Source: DATLNF01 sp035536235 (GTDB lineage Bacteria > Actinomycetota > Actinomycetes > BP-191). From it: a stretch of 64,000 bases of DNA. Under the pieces are notes generated by a model. That model searched no databases, was not told the DNA's origin, and worked only from the letters and a program-made list of their open reading frames with translations. Within the stretch, counting starts at the first letter, position 1. Each line of letters opens with the position of its first letter. This document shows positions 26,170 through 33,203 of the stretch, piece by piece. Both the position numbers and the translations under genes were made by a program. The stretch lies in assembly GCA_035536235.1 (NCBI GenBank), contig DATLOQ010000119.1, positions 15,710 through 79,709 of the forward strand, given 5' to 3'.

Positions 26170-27275
26170 CCAACCGGCACCGGGCGCCCACGCCAGCCGA
26201 CCGGCCGGCCGCGGTGACGCAGCCACCTGGCCTGCGCGTGGTGCACAGCCAGCAGCAGATCGGTGAGGGGGGAGAGTGCGGCTGGCCAGACCGGCTGCCG
26301 GGCGCGCGCTCGGGCCGCGCCGTCGGTCACCACCTGCGCCGCGACCGCGACAGCGGCGAGCCGGCGGGTCGACGTCGAGCGGGACTGCAGGAGCGCGACC
26401 GGCGCGAACCCCAGGGCTGCCGCGGCCGCGCCCGCTGGCCACGGGCCGGACCGGACCGCGGAAGTGTTCTTCAGCAGCCCCACCCAGCAAGCGCGGGCGT
26501 CGTCATACATCTGCGCGGAGTAGCCGTCGAGAGTTGTCGCGAGCACCACCTGCCCACCGTGTGCTTTCACCAGCCGGGCGAGCGCGACGTCCTCGACGAC
26601 CTGGTCAGCGACGGCGAGGTGCCCGCCGACGGCGTTGTAGACGCTACGGCGGATCAGCAGGCAGGGGCCCGCGGCGAAAGCTGCCGACGACGTCGGGTCG
26701 GCGATGAGATCCGGGTCGTGCCGCCGCGCGACGGCCAGGCCGACGGCCGGCAGCAGCCACCCGCTGAGGGGGTCCACGGTGACCAGCCGACCGACGGCGC
26801 TGACCAGGTCGGCGTCGCGCTCGTCGGCGGCGCGCAGCAGTCGGTTCAGCAGGTCCGGCGCCACCCGTACATCAGCATCGACGAACCACAGCCACTCCCC
26901 CCGCGCCGTCGCAGCACCCGCCGCGCAGGCCACCGGCTTGCCGAGCTGTCCCACCTGCGGGCCGGGGGAAGGCAGGACCCGGACTGAGGGGCCGGCTCGG
27001 CTCGCCGCCAGCGCGGTGCCGTCGCGCGAGGCGTCGTCCACCACCACGACCTCGGTGAGGTCGGGTCCGGAGAGGCACAGAGCCTCCAGGCACTCGGCGA
27101 TGTGGCGAGCCTCGTCTCGGGCCGGCACGACGGCGCTCACCGTGGTGATCCGGGGGCGGTCGGGGGGCGCCACCAGTCGATGCCGGGCTGCGCCGAACCG
27201 AGCCAGCCGACGAACGCGGTACGCCGTGAACCCGATCGAGGCGGCGGTCACCACGGCTCGCGGGTCGGCGAGCAT
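26166..27275 (-). CDS. Family 2 glycosyltransferase, probably carotenoid (CrtX-like)
   Basis: A 369-residue GT2 enzyme with TVSAVVPARDEARHIAECLEAL, EVVVVDDASRDGTALAAS, the metal-binding WLWFVDADVRVAP and VVEDVALARLVKAHGG, plus hydrophobic segments near both ends. ATG 27275 overlaps the stop of crtYd by one base (TGATG), so it is the third gene of the lycopene cyclase operon. In Micrococcus-type clusters a glycosyltransferase (crtX) also follows the heterodimeric cyclase. It is a distant paralog of the enzyme at 8941-10086, sharing the order of motifs. Acceptor is inferred from context. Confidence 0.83.
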   Translation of the reverse strand: MLADPRAVVTAASIGFTAYRVRRLARFGAARHRLVAPPDRPRITTVSAVVPARDEARHIAECLEALCLSGPDLTEVVVVDDASRDGTALAASRAGPSVRVLPSPGPQVGQLGKPVACAAGAATARGEWLWFVDADVRVAPDLLNRLLRAADERDADLVSAVGRLVTVDPLSGWLLPAVGLAVARRHDPDLIADPTSSAAFAAGPCLLIRRSVYNAVGGHLAVADQVVEDVALARLVKAHGGQVVLATTLDGYSAQMYDDARACWVGLLKNTSAVRSGPWPAGAAAAALGFAPVALLQSRSTSTRRLAAVAVAAQVVTDGAARARARQPVWPAALSPLTDLLLAVHHAQARWLRHRGRPVGWRGRPVPVG

Positions 27276-27595
27276 CACCCCCGCGGGCGTCCGGCACGTG
27301 CCGCTTCGCGGCGGCCCAGCCACACCCACCACAGCAGCGTCTGCACGACCAGCGCGAAGCCGAAGAGCAGGTCCTCGACGGGTGCGTAGACGATGCGCAC
27401 TCCGAGGATGGCGTCATCGTCGTAGGTCACGATGTCGCGGCCGGTGAGGACTCCGTTGGTGATCAGCTGGAAGAAGATGACGATGGCGTAGGACACCCAG
27501 AAGATGCGCCGGCGGAGCAGACCGGTGCGCAGCACCAAGACCTCGAGCAGCAGCGTCAGGACGACGCCGAGCGAAGCGGCGGCGGTGTAGGTCAC
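27275..27595 (-). CDS. crtYd: Lycopene cyclase subunit (CrtYd/CrtYf type)
   Basis: A 106-residue membrane protein with three hydrophobic helices, the second half of the heterodimeric actinobacterial lycopene cyclase. Typical segments are FWVSYAIVIFFQLITNGVLTG, the DIVTYDDDAILGVRIVYAPVEDLLFGFAL motif (acid-rich loop and PxEDxxF), and WWVWLGRR. GTG 27595 overlaps the stop of the partner gene by four bases (GTGA). With CrtYc it would form a beta ring (or, in CrtYe/f-type enzymes, an epsilon ring); the beta ring is favoured because a CrtO ketolase is present. Confidence 0.86.
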   Translation of the reverse strand: MTYTAAASLGVVLTLLLEVLVLRTGLLRRRIFWVSYAIVIFFQLITNGVLTGRDIVTYDDDAILGVRIVYAPVEDLLFGFALVVQTLLWWVWLGRREAARAGRPRG

Positions 27596-27936
27596 CCGCT
27601 CGCCCCTTCGTCGCCGCCGCGCCAACCGGTGGCCGCGCGCACCGCTTCGAAGGTGAGGATGGCGCAGGTAGGGATCACCAGGAAGAAGAGCAGCTCCTCG
27701 AGCGGCAGGTTGCCGGGCAGGGTGATCCCGCTGGTCTGCTCCGGGTCATAGCTCCAGTGGCCGCGGGCAATCGCCCAGACGTCCCAGAGGACGAAGACGG
27801 TGACGACGGGGAGGAGGGCGAGCAGCCAACGCCGAGGTCGGCGGTAGACCCGCGTGTGGTAGTAGAACTCCAGCGGCAACGTGCCCAAGGCGCACGCCGC
27901 GAGCACCAGGAGGTAGGCCGCCTTCACGGCCAACAT
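27592..27936 (-). CDS. crtYc: Lycopene cyclase subunit (CrtYc/CrtYe type)
   Basis: A 114-residue membrane protein with three hydrophobic helices, the first half of the heterodimeric lycopene cyclase. The family signature LPLEELLFFLVIPTCAILTFEAVRA near the C-terminus is clear; RRPRRWLLALLPVVTVFVLWDVWAIARGHW is also typical. It heads the operon crtYc-crtYd-GT2, with overlapping starts and stops throughout. The operon faces away from the thioredoxin-like lipoprotein gene across an 89-base gap. Confidence 0.86.
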   Translation of the reverse strand: MLAVKAAYLLVLAACALGTLPLEFYYHTRVYRRPRRWLLALLPVVTVFVLWDVWAIARGHWSYDPEQTSGITLPGNLPLEELLFFLVIPTCAILTFEAVRAATGWRGGDEGASG

Positions 27937-27961
27937 CCTCGCCTACGACGGCGCTCCCTGC

Positions 27962-28011
27962 GGAACCGACGTACCGGTGCGCCTCGTTAGACTGAAGACC
28001 TACTGCTTCAG
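27962..28011 (+). promoter_or_regulatory. Promoter and CTGAAG-N8-CTTCAG inverted repeat before the lipoprotein gene
   Basis: TAGACT (27988-27993) can serve as a -10 box. GGAACC (27962-27967) and CGTT (27985-27988), 17 bases apart, also resemble an ECF-sigma promoter (GGAAC...CGTT). A perfect inverted repeat CTGAAG (27992-27997) / CTTCAG (28006-28011) lies at and after the expected transcription start, a good position for a repressor. Which sigma factor or regulator acts is not known. Confidence 0.45.
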
Positions 28012-28025
28012 ACCTCAGGAGATCC

Positions 28026-28916
28026 GTGGACCGTCGGCAGTTCCTCCTGCTCAGCGCCATCGGGGCTGGCGCCCCCATCCTGGCGGGCTGCTCGAGCGAC
28101 GACGATCCCGCTGAGCCCGCGAAGGAGAGCAAAGGGGGCGCCAGCCTCCAGGACATCGCCCCCGACGCGGCCAAGGGTCTCCAGCTGCTCGACGCACAGC
28201 CCGAGCTGGTCGTCGGCACATCCCGCTACTCGTTCGGCCTGCTGGACCCCGACGGCAAGCCGCTGACCGACGCTGACGTCACCCTCTACGCGGGCCCGGA
28301 CCCGGCTGGGCGGGCGCAGGCGACGGTGCCGGCCACCTGGCTGCAGGGCGGCGTCGCGGACAAGGCCATCTACGTCGCGCAAGTGCCCTTCACCAAGGCG
28401 GGCCCGTACTTCCTCGCGGCCGTCGCGAAGACCAAGGAAGGCGCGCGCATCAAGGGCGGTGTGCAGGTGCAAGTCGCCGCGACGTCGGCGTCACCGCTGC
28501 CCGGGCAGCCCGCCATCTCGGTGCCGACGCCGGTCGCCAGCCGCCTCGACGGCGCCGACCCGCTGTGCAGCCGTAAGCCGGTGTGCACGATGCACGAGGT
28601 TTCCCTCGATGCCGCCCTGGCCGGGGGGAAGCCGGTGGTCGTCACGTTCTCCGCGCCGGCCTTCTGCGCCACCGAGACCTGCGGTCCCGTGGTCGACATC
28701 GTCGAGGCGCAGAAGCAGCGCGGCGACACGTCGGTGACCTACGTGCATGTGGAGGCCTACCGCAAGAAGGGCGCGGAGCTCGCACCGGCGCTGAAGGCCT
28801 GGAAGTTCGCCACCGAGCCGTGGACCTACATCGTCGACGCCAAGGGCGTGGTGGTCGATCGGCTGGCCGGCGCCATTGGCGCCGAGGAGCTCACCGCAGC
28901 CGTCGCCAAGCTCTGA
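28026..28916 (+). CDS. Lipoprotein with thioredoxin-like domain
   Basis: A 296-residue lipoprotein: N-terminal RRQF followed by a hydrophobic core and lipobox ILAGCSS (Cys22). The middle part (about 55-150) is beta-rich, Ig-like. The C-terminal part has a thioredoxin-like layout: VVVTFSAPAFCATETCGPVVDIVEA, where Cys residues are separated by four others (CATETC) instead of CxxC, then EPWTYIVDAKGVVVDRLAG. A redox or metal-handling role outside the membrane is possible; the altered spacing argues against a plain disulfide oxidoreductase. CAGGAG lies four bases before GTG 28026. Confidence 0.72.
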   Translation: MDRRQFLLLSAIGAGAPILAGCSSDDDPAEPAKESKGGASLQDIAPDAAKGLQLLDAQPELVVGTSRYSFGLLDPDGKPLTDADVTLYAGPDPAGRAQATVPATWLQGGVADKAIYVAQVPFTKAGPYFLAAVAKTKEGARIKGGVQVQVAATSASPLPGQPAISVPTPVASRLDGADPLCSRKPVCTMHEVSLDAALAGGKPVVVTFSAPAFCATETCGPVVDIVEAQKQRGDTSVTYVHVEAYRKKGAELAPALKAWKFATEPWTYIVDAKGVVVDRLAGAIGAEELTAAVAKL

Positions 28917-28918
28917 CG

Positions 28919-29605
28919 TCAGGGTCGGTCGCGAAGCCGGGCGGCTAGGTCCCGGGTGGCTGCCGCAGGGTCAGCCGCTTCGGTGATCGCGCGTACGACG
29001 ACGACCCGTCGTGCGCCGTGCGCCAGCACTTCATCGATCGTGGTGAGGTCGATGCCGCCGATGGCGAACCACGGCCGGGTCGCCGGATCGTCCGGCGGCC
29101 AGCGTCGTACCGCATGGTCGAGCAGCGCGAGCCCAGCCGCAGGTCGGCCCGGCTTGGTCGGGGTCGCCCACGTGGGCCCCACGCAGAAGTAGTCGACACC
29201 CGACGCGACGGCAGCCGCATCGACCTCTGCCGGCGAGTGGCTGGACAAGCCGAGGAGCACGTCCGCACCAAGCACGTCCCGGGCGAGCGACACCGGCAGG
29301 TCGCCCTGTCCCAGGTGCAGGATGTCGGGCCGCGCGCCGAGCGCCACGTCAGCTCGGTCGTTGACGCTCCACAGCCGCCCGTGCCGCTCAGCGGCTGCCG
29401 CGACGACCCGACACAGCTCGAGCTCCTGCCCCGCCTCCATCCCCTTCTCCCGCAGCTGTACGACGTCGACACCGGCCGCGAGCACGCTGTCGAGGAACGC
29501 GGCCAGGTCCCCCTGCTCCCGGCGGGCTCCGGTGCACAGGTAGAGCCGGGCGTCAGCCAGCAGGGCGAGCCGCTCCGACCTCGAGTGCGACGGCAGCTCA
29601 GCCAC
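28919..29605 (-). CDS. thiE: Thiamine-phosphate synthase
   Basis: A 228-residue TIM-barrel enzyme joining HMP-diphosphate and the thiazole phosphate to thiamine phosphate. Signatures are VDVVQLREKGM, RLWSVNDRADVAL, LHLGQGDLP, GLSSHSPAEVDAA, YFCVGPTWATPTKPGRPAAGL and WFAIGGIDL. It is the last gene of the riboswitch-controlled thi operon and overlaps thiS by eight bases when GTG 29605 is used; a TTG at 29611 is an alternative start. It ends two bases after the convergent lipoprotein gene. Confidence 0.92.
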   Translation of the reverse strand: MAELPSHSRSERLALLADARLYLCTGARREQGDLAAFLDSVLAAGVDVVQLREKGMEAGQELELCRVVAAAAERHGRLWSVNDRADVALGARPDILHLGQGDLPVSLARDVLGADVLLGLSSHSPAEVDAAAVASGVDYFCVGPTWATPTKPGRPAAGLALLDHAVRRWPPDDPATRPWFAIGGIDLTTIDEVLAHGARRVVVVRAITEAADPAAATRDLAARLRDRP

Positions 29606-29798
29606 CGGCAACCGCTCGGATGACCTCGATCACGTCGCCGTCCGCGAGACGCACCGTGTCGATCTCACTGCGCAGGAGCGCCTCGCCGTTGCGCTCGACG
29701 ACGACCCAGCCGGCGCCCAGGCCCATGGCCCGGACCAGATCTCCGGCCGACGACCCAGGAGCGAGCTCTCTCGGCTCGCCATTGACCACGGCAGTCAT
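29598..29798 (-). CDS. thiS: Sulfur carrier protein ThiS
   Basis: A 66-residue ubiquitin-like protein ending in GG (VIRAVAGG), the C-terminal Gly-Gly that is adenylated and thiocarboxylated to carry sulfur for thiazole formation by ThiG. VNGEPRELAPGSSAGDLVRAMGL and GDVIEVIRAVAGG match the family. ATG 29798 is chosen over the GTG one codon upstream. No thiF-type adenylyltransferase is visible in the window; a MoeB-type protein elsewhere may serve. It lies between the Rv2175c-like gene and thiE. Confidence 0.9.
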   Translation of the reverse strand: MTAVVNGEPRELAPGSSAGDLVRAMGLGAGWVVVERNGEALLRSEIDTVRLADGDVIEVIRAVAGG

Positions 29799-29806
29799 CA
29801 CGAGAG

Positions 29807-30178
29807 TCAGAACCCGAGAGCCTGAGCGCGGCGCTTGACCTCGGTGCCGCGGTTCTCGACCAGCGCCTGCACCGGGGAGCCGGGCAGCGAGTCATCTTCC
29901 GTGTAGAGCCACCGCAGCATCTCCAGCTCGGTGTAGCGCGCGTCGCGCAGCAGGTTGAGGACGCTGGGCAGGCTCTTGAGCACCTGCCCGCCGCCGACGA
30001 AGTCGGCAGGGATCGACAGCGGCTCGCCCTCGCCACGACGTATCGCGATCAGCGATCCGTCGCGCACGAGCTGACGTACCCGGGTGACCTCGAGGTTCAT
30101 GGCTTCGGCGACGTCCGGCAGGGTCACCCAGCTGCCGACCAGCTCCCACAGCTCATCGACTGTCGGCTCGCCTGTCAC
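29807..30178 (-). CDS. Rv2175c-family DNA-binding protein
   Basis: A 123-residue protein with an N-terminal helix-turn-helix (WVTLPDVAEAMNLEVTRVRQLVRDGSLIAIRR) and the C-terminal domain typical of Rv2175c (LPSVLNLLRDARYTELEMLRWLYTEDDSLPGSPVQAL). In M. tuberculosis this DNA-binding protein is a substrate of the Ser/Thr kinase PknL and is encoded beside it. Here it sits inside the thi operon, between thiH and thiS, 7 kb from the PASTA kinase. GGAGGA lies upstream of GTG 30178. Its target genes are unknown. Confidence 0.87.
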   Translation of the reverse strand: MTGEPTVDELWELVGSWVTLPDVAEAMNLEVTRVRQLVRDGSLIAIRRGEGEPLSIPADFVGGGQVLKSLPSVLNLLRDARYTELEMLRWLYTEDDSLPGSPVQALVENRGTEVKRRAQALGF

Positions 30179-30206
30179 GTCGGTCCTCCTCGTTGCTGCT
30201 CAGCTG

Positions 30207-31349
30207 TCAGGGAAGCGCGGGCTCGGCGCGCAGCGGGAACGCGTCCTTCCACACCGGCTCGTAGCCCGCGGCGACGAGCATCGCAGCGACCTGCGCGGGG
30301 GTGCGGTCGTCGGCGATGCTGAACTGCTCCTGGCTCTCTCCCGGGTGCGCGTAGCCGCCCGGCTCGGTGGAGCTGCCGGCGCTCATCGAGGTGACTGCGA
30401 TGCGCACCAGGCCATCCCTCAGCGCCGCCGGCTCACGGGTGGAGAGCACGATGCCCGCGTCCGGCGCGGCGAGGCGAAGTGCGGCCATCGCCTGCACGTA
30501 TTCGGCGTCGGAGACGGCCACTACCGGCTGGAACCCGGAGGCGCTCGGCTTGATCCGGGGCAGCGCCACCGTCACCTCGGTCCGCCAGTAGCGCTGAGAC
30601 AGCCAGGCGGCGTGGCTCGCGACAGAGATGACGTCGGCGCGCCAGTCCGGCGCGAGCCCGAGGAGCGCACCCACCCCCAGACGGCGTACGCCGGACGCGG
30701 CCGCCCGCTCCACCGCGACGAGCCGGCGGTAGAAGTCGCGCTTCCACCCGGCGAGGTGCACCTCGGCGTAGCGACTCCGGTCGTAGGTCTCCTGGTAGTG
30801 CACCACGCCTTCTACGCCGGCATCGACGAGTCTCGCGTAGGTGTCGTCGCTCCACGTCTGGGTCTCGATCGACACCGACGCGACCCCCGAGTCGAGCGCC
30901 CGGACAACCTCAACCAGGTAGTCGGCGCTGACCTCGACCCGGTGCTCGCCGCTGACCAGCAGCAGGTGCCGGAAACCGCGCCCCACCAGCAGAGTGGACT
31001 CGGCTGCGACCTCGGCCGGGGTGAGTGTCCGGCGTAGGACGTCGAGGTCCTTGGCGAAGCCGCAGTAGGTGCAGGTCGACAGGCAGGCGTTGGAGACGTA
31101 CAGCGGCGCGAAGAGGCGCACCGCCCGACCGAAGCGCTGCAACGTCAGCGCGCCAGCGGCCTGCGCCAGCTCCTCCAGACGCAGGCCGGCGGCCGGTGAG
31201 AGGAGCACTGCCAGCTCAGCTGGTCCGCGCTGCTCCACCGCGAGAGCCCTGTCCACGTCAGCATCGGTGGCGCTGCGGGAGCTGGCCGCGAGCCCAGTGG
31301 CGTCGAGCGTGGCGAGCTCCCGCGCAAAACCCCCGGCGGTCTCGCTCAC
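30207..31349 (-). CDS. thiH: 2-iminoacetate synthase (radical SAM)
   Basis: A 380-residue radical-SAM enzyme that cleaves tyrosine to dehydroglycine for the thiamine thiazole. The Fe-S motif CLSTCTYC is at Cys89, Cys93 and Cys96. Other family segments are FAPLYVSNACLSTC, GFRHLLLVSGEHRVEV and the C-terminal ISAGSSTEPGGY-like MSAGSSTEPGGYAHPGESQEQF. Most aerobic actinomycetes instead use ThiO (glycine oxidase), which is not visible here. Its GTG start overlaps the thiG stop by four bases. Confidence 0.9.
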   Translation of the reverse strand: MSETAGGFARELATLDATGLAASSRSATDADVDRALAVEQRGPAELAVLLSPAAGLRLEELAQAAGALTLQRFGRAVRLFAPLYVSNACLSTCTYCGFAKDLDVLRRTLTPAEVAAESTLLVGRGFRHLLLVSGEHRVEVSADYLVEVVRALDSGVASVSIETQTWSDDTYARLVDAGVEGVVHYQETYDRSRYAEVHLAGWKRDFYRRLVAVERAAASGVRRLGVGALLGLAPDWRADVISVASHAAWLSQRYWRTEVTVALPRIKPSASGFQPVVAVSDAEYVQAMAALRLAAPDAGIVLSTREPAALRDGLVRIAVTSMSAGSSTEPGGYAHPGESQEQFSIADDRTPAQVAAMLVAAGYEPVWKDAFPLRAEPALP

Positions 31350-32143
31350 TGGAGGAAGCCGGTCAGCGGCGACGAGGCCTCGGCGTCACGACGCGGCGCT
31401 GCCCGCCCGGCGAGATAGCCGAGGCGTCCCGCCCGTGTGGCCAGGGCGAAGCCGCGCGCCATGGCGATCGGATCACGGGCGACAGCGATCGCGGTGTTGA
31501 CGAGTACGGCGGCGGCGCCGATCTCCATCGCCTCGGCCGCGTCGCTCGGCACGCCGAGGCCGGCGTCGACAATCACCGGCACCCCCGCCTGCTCGACGAT
31601 GATCTCGACGGCGTCGCGGGTGCGCAGCCCCCGGTTGGAGCCGATCCACGAGCCGAGCGGCATGACCGTCGCGCAGCCCGCCTCCTCCAGCCGCCGGCAC
31701 AGGATCGGGTCGGCGCTGCAGTAGGGCAGCACGGTGAAGCCGTCGGCGACGAGGATCTCGGCGGCCCGGAGCGTCTCGATCGGATCGGGCGTGAGCCACC
31801 GCGGGTCCGGGGTGACCTCGAGCTTGACCAGCTCACCCAAGTTACCGGCGCGGGCCAGCCGGGCGAGGCGCACCGCCTCCTCCGCGGTCACCGCCCCGGA
31901 CGTGTTGGGCAGCAGGGTGCAGCGGGTGAGATCGAGGAAGTCGAGGATGTCGCCCTCGCCGCTGCGGGAGGGGTCCACCCGGCGTAGCGCGACGGTGACG
32001 AGCTCCGAGCCGGACGCGTCGAGCGCATCGCGCATGACGGCGTGGGAGGCGAACTTGCCGGTGCCGGTGAGCAGCCGGGAGGTGAAGCGGTGCCCACCGA
32101 TCACCAGCGGGTCAACGTCGTCAAGCACCGGGTCGTCGTCCAT
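31346..32143 (-). CDS. thiG: Thiazole synthase
   Basis: A 265-residue TIM-barrel enzyme that builds the thiazole phosphate from DXP, dehydroglycine and ThiS-thiocarboxylate. Segments FTSRLLTGTGKF, LLPNTSGAVTAEEAVRLARLAR, VKLEVTPDPRWLTPDPIETL (with the Schiff-base Lys), VMPLGSWIGSNRG and VIVDAGLGVPSDAAEAMEIGAAAVLVNTAIA are diagnostic. ATG 32143 is preferred since GGGGAG lies just upstream; a GTG at 32161 would overlap the riboswitch end. It is the first gene after the TPP riboswitch. Confidence 0.93.
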   Translation of the reverse strand: MDDDPVLDDVDPLVIGGHRFTSRLLTGTGKFASHAVMRDALDASGSELVTVALRRVDPSRSGEGDILDFLDLTRCTLLPNTSGAVTAEEAVRLARLARAGNLGELVKLEVTPDPRWLTPDPIETLRAAEILVADGFTVLPYCSADPILCRRLEEAGCATVMPLGSWIGSNRGLRTRDAVEIIVEQAGVPVIVDAGLGVPSDAAEAMEIGAAAVLVNTAIAVARDPIAMARGFALATRAGRLGYLAGRAAPRRDAEASSPLTGFLQ

Positions 32144-32151
32144 GCGGTCAG

Positions 32152-32245
32152 CGCTCCCCACGCGGGCATTACCCCGATCGGGTGGCGGGTCGCCGGCGGG
32201 TCCAGCCGGCCTCTCAGCCCGATTCCTCGAGCTCCCCGGTGTACG
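32152..32245 (-). promoter_or_regulatory. TPP (thi-box) riboswitch
   Basis: On the minus strand the leader contains, in order, ACCGGGGAGC (from 32242), CTGAGAGGCC with the pyrimidine-sensing CTGAGA, GGACCC, the P4 arm CCCGATCGGGGTAATGCC and a closing GGGGAGC. These are the conserved elements of the thiamine diphosphate riboswitch in the right order and size. It precedes thiG and should shut the operon off, probably by hiding the ribosome site since the closing helix abuts the GGGGAG used by thiG. TAGACT (32257-32252) is a likely -10 just upstream. Confidence 0.9.
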
Positions 32246-32251
32246 CCGACA

Positions 32252-32257
32252 AGTCTA
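32252..32257 (-). promoter_or_regulatory. -10 box of the thi operon
   Basis: TAGACT on the minus strand lies about seven bases before the start of the riboswitch, the expected distance from the transcription start. No good -35 is seen at the usual spacing. Confidence 0.5.
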
Positions 32258-32268
32258 ACCGGAAGATA

Positions 32269-32297
32269 TTGACGCGGCCTGGGCGGAGGACTAGAAC
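32269..32297 (+). promoter_or_regulatory. Housekeeping-type promoter of the NTF2-like gene
   Basis: TTGACG (32269-32274) and TAGAAC (32292-32297) are separated by exactly 17 bases, close to the primary-sigma consensus. It drives the gene starting at 32346, leaving a 5' leader of about 40 bases with a good ribosome site. It is back to back with the thi promoter. Confidence 0.75.
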
Positions 32298-32345
32298 GCG
32301 GTCGATGCGGCAGGGCCGCTGCCGCCTGCCCCTGAGGAGGGTCCC

Positions 32346-33143
32346 ATGGCCGACAGCCCCGACGTGACCTTGATCCGAAAGGTTTTCCAGGCGGCCGCGG
32401 CTGGCGATGTGCGAGTGCTGCGGGAGGTGATCGCCCCCGACTGCGCCCAGCACATCCCGGGCAACTCGCCGATCGGCGGGGAGACCAAGGGCCGCGACGC
32501 AGTCCTGGAGACCCTCAACCGGCGGGCCGAGCTGACCGACGGGACGTTCCAGGCGGCGCCCGAGCTGATCCTCGAGAACGGCCGCGGACTGGTCACGGCA
32601 GTGTCACGCATCACCGCGAAGCGGGATCGCAAAAAGCTCGATGCCCGCAGCGCCCAGGTGTTCCAGATCGTCGACGGGAAGATCGAGGACATCCGTCTCC
32701 TCAGCAACGACCTGGACACCGTGAACGCCTTCTTCGGCGGCACGAAGGTCGCAGCCAGCAAGGACGTCGCAACCGTCCGCAAGGGCTACGCCGCATTCGG
32801 CAAGGGCGACCTGGGCACGCTCCGCAAGCTGTTCGCTCCCGATGTCGTCCACCGGGTTGGCGGCAACTCGACGCTCACCGGTGACTACGAGGGGCCGGAC
32901 GCCGTCCTCGAGCTGTACGGCCGGATCGCGGAGGAGTCCCACAGCACGTTCACCGCTGACCTCGAGGAGGTCTTCGAGGACCGCAACGGTCACGTGCTCA
33001 GCCTGCACCGGGAGCGCGCGGAACGAAACGGTCGGCAGCACGACCAGCGGCACATCCTGCTCTTCACTTTCCTCGGCGGGCTGATTCTCTCGCTGGAGGA
33101 GTGCGCTGAGGACCTGAAGGCCGAGGACGCGTTCTGGGCGTAG
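32346..33143 (+). CDS. Tandem SnoaL/NTF2-like domain protein
   Basis: A 265-residue protein made of two NTF2-like (SnoaL-type) domains, residues about 5-130 and 138-262. The halves align with each other: VTLIRKVFQAAAAGDVRVLREVIAPDCAQHIPGNS against VATVRKGYAAFGKGDLGTLRKLFAPDVVHRVGGNS, and both end in an FxGG-type strand. Such domains form cone-shaped pockets (isomerases, cyclases, or ligand binding), and the duplication would give a built-in dimer. The ligand is unknown. GAGGAGGG lies just before ATG 32346, and a near-consensus promoter is 50 bases upstream. It is followed by a strong hairpin shared with the convergent gene. Confidence 0.8.
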   Translation: MADSPDVTLIRKVFQAAAAGDVRVLREVIAPDCAQHIPGNSPIGGETKGRDAVLETLNRRAELTDGTFQAAPELILENGRGLVTAVSRITAKRDRKKLDARSAQVFQIVDGKIEDIRLLSNDLDTVNAFFGGTKVAASKDVATVRKGYAAFGKGDLGTLRKLFAPDVVHRVGGNSTLTGDYEGPDAVLELYGRIAEESHSTFTADLEEVFEDRNGHVLSLHRERAERNGRQHDQRHILLFTFLGGLILSLEECAEDLKAEDAFWA

Positions 33144-33155
33144 CCGACCTGCTGA

Positions 33156-33203
33156 CCCGGCCGCGGCCCGCGCCCGTGGGCTACGGGACCCGCCGCGGCC
33201 GGG
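33156..33203. terminator. Bidirectional hairpin at a convergent junction
   Basis: CCCGGCCGCGG (33156-33166) pairs perfectly with CCGCGGCCGGG (33193-33203), and an inner stem CCCGT (33173-33177) / ACGGG (33183-33187) fills the loop. It lies just after the NTF2-like gene and covers the last codons of the convergent BNR-like gene. There is no T-run, as is usual in high-GC genomes, so terminator function is inferred. Confidence 0.6.
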
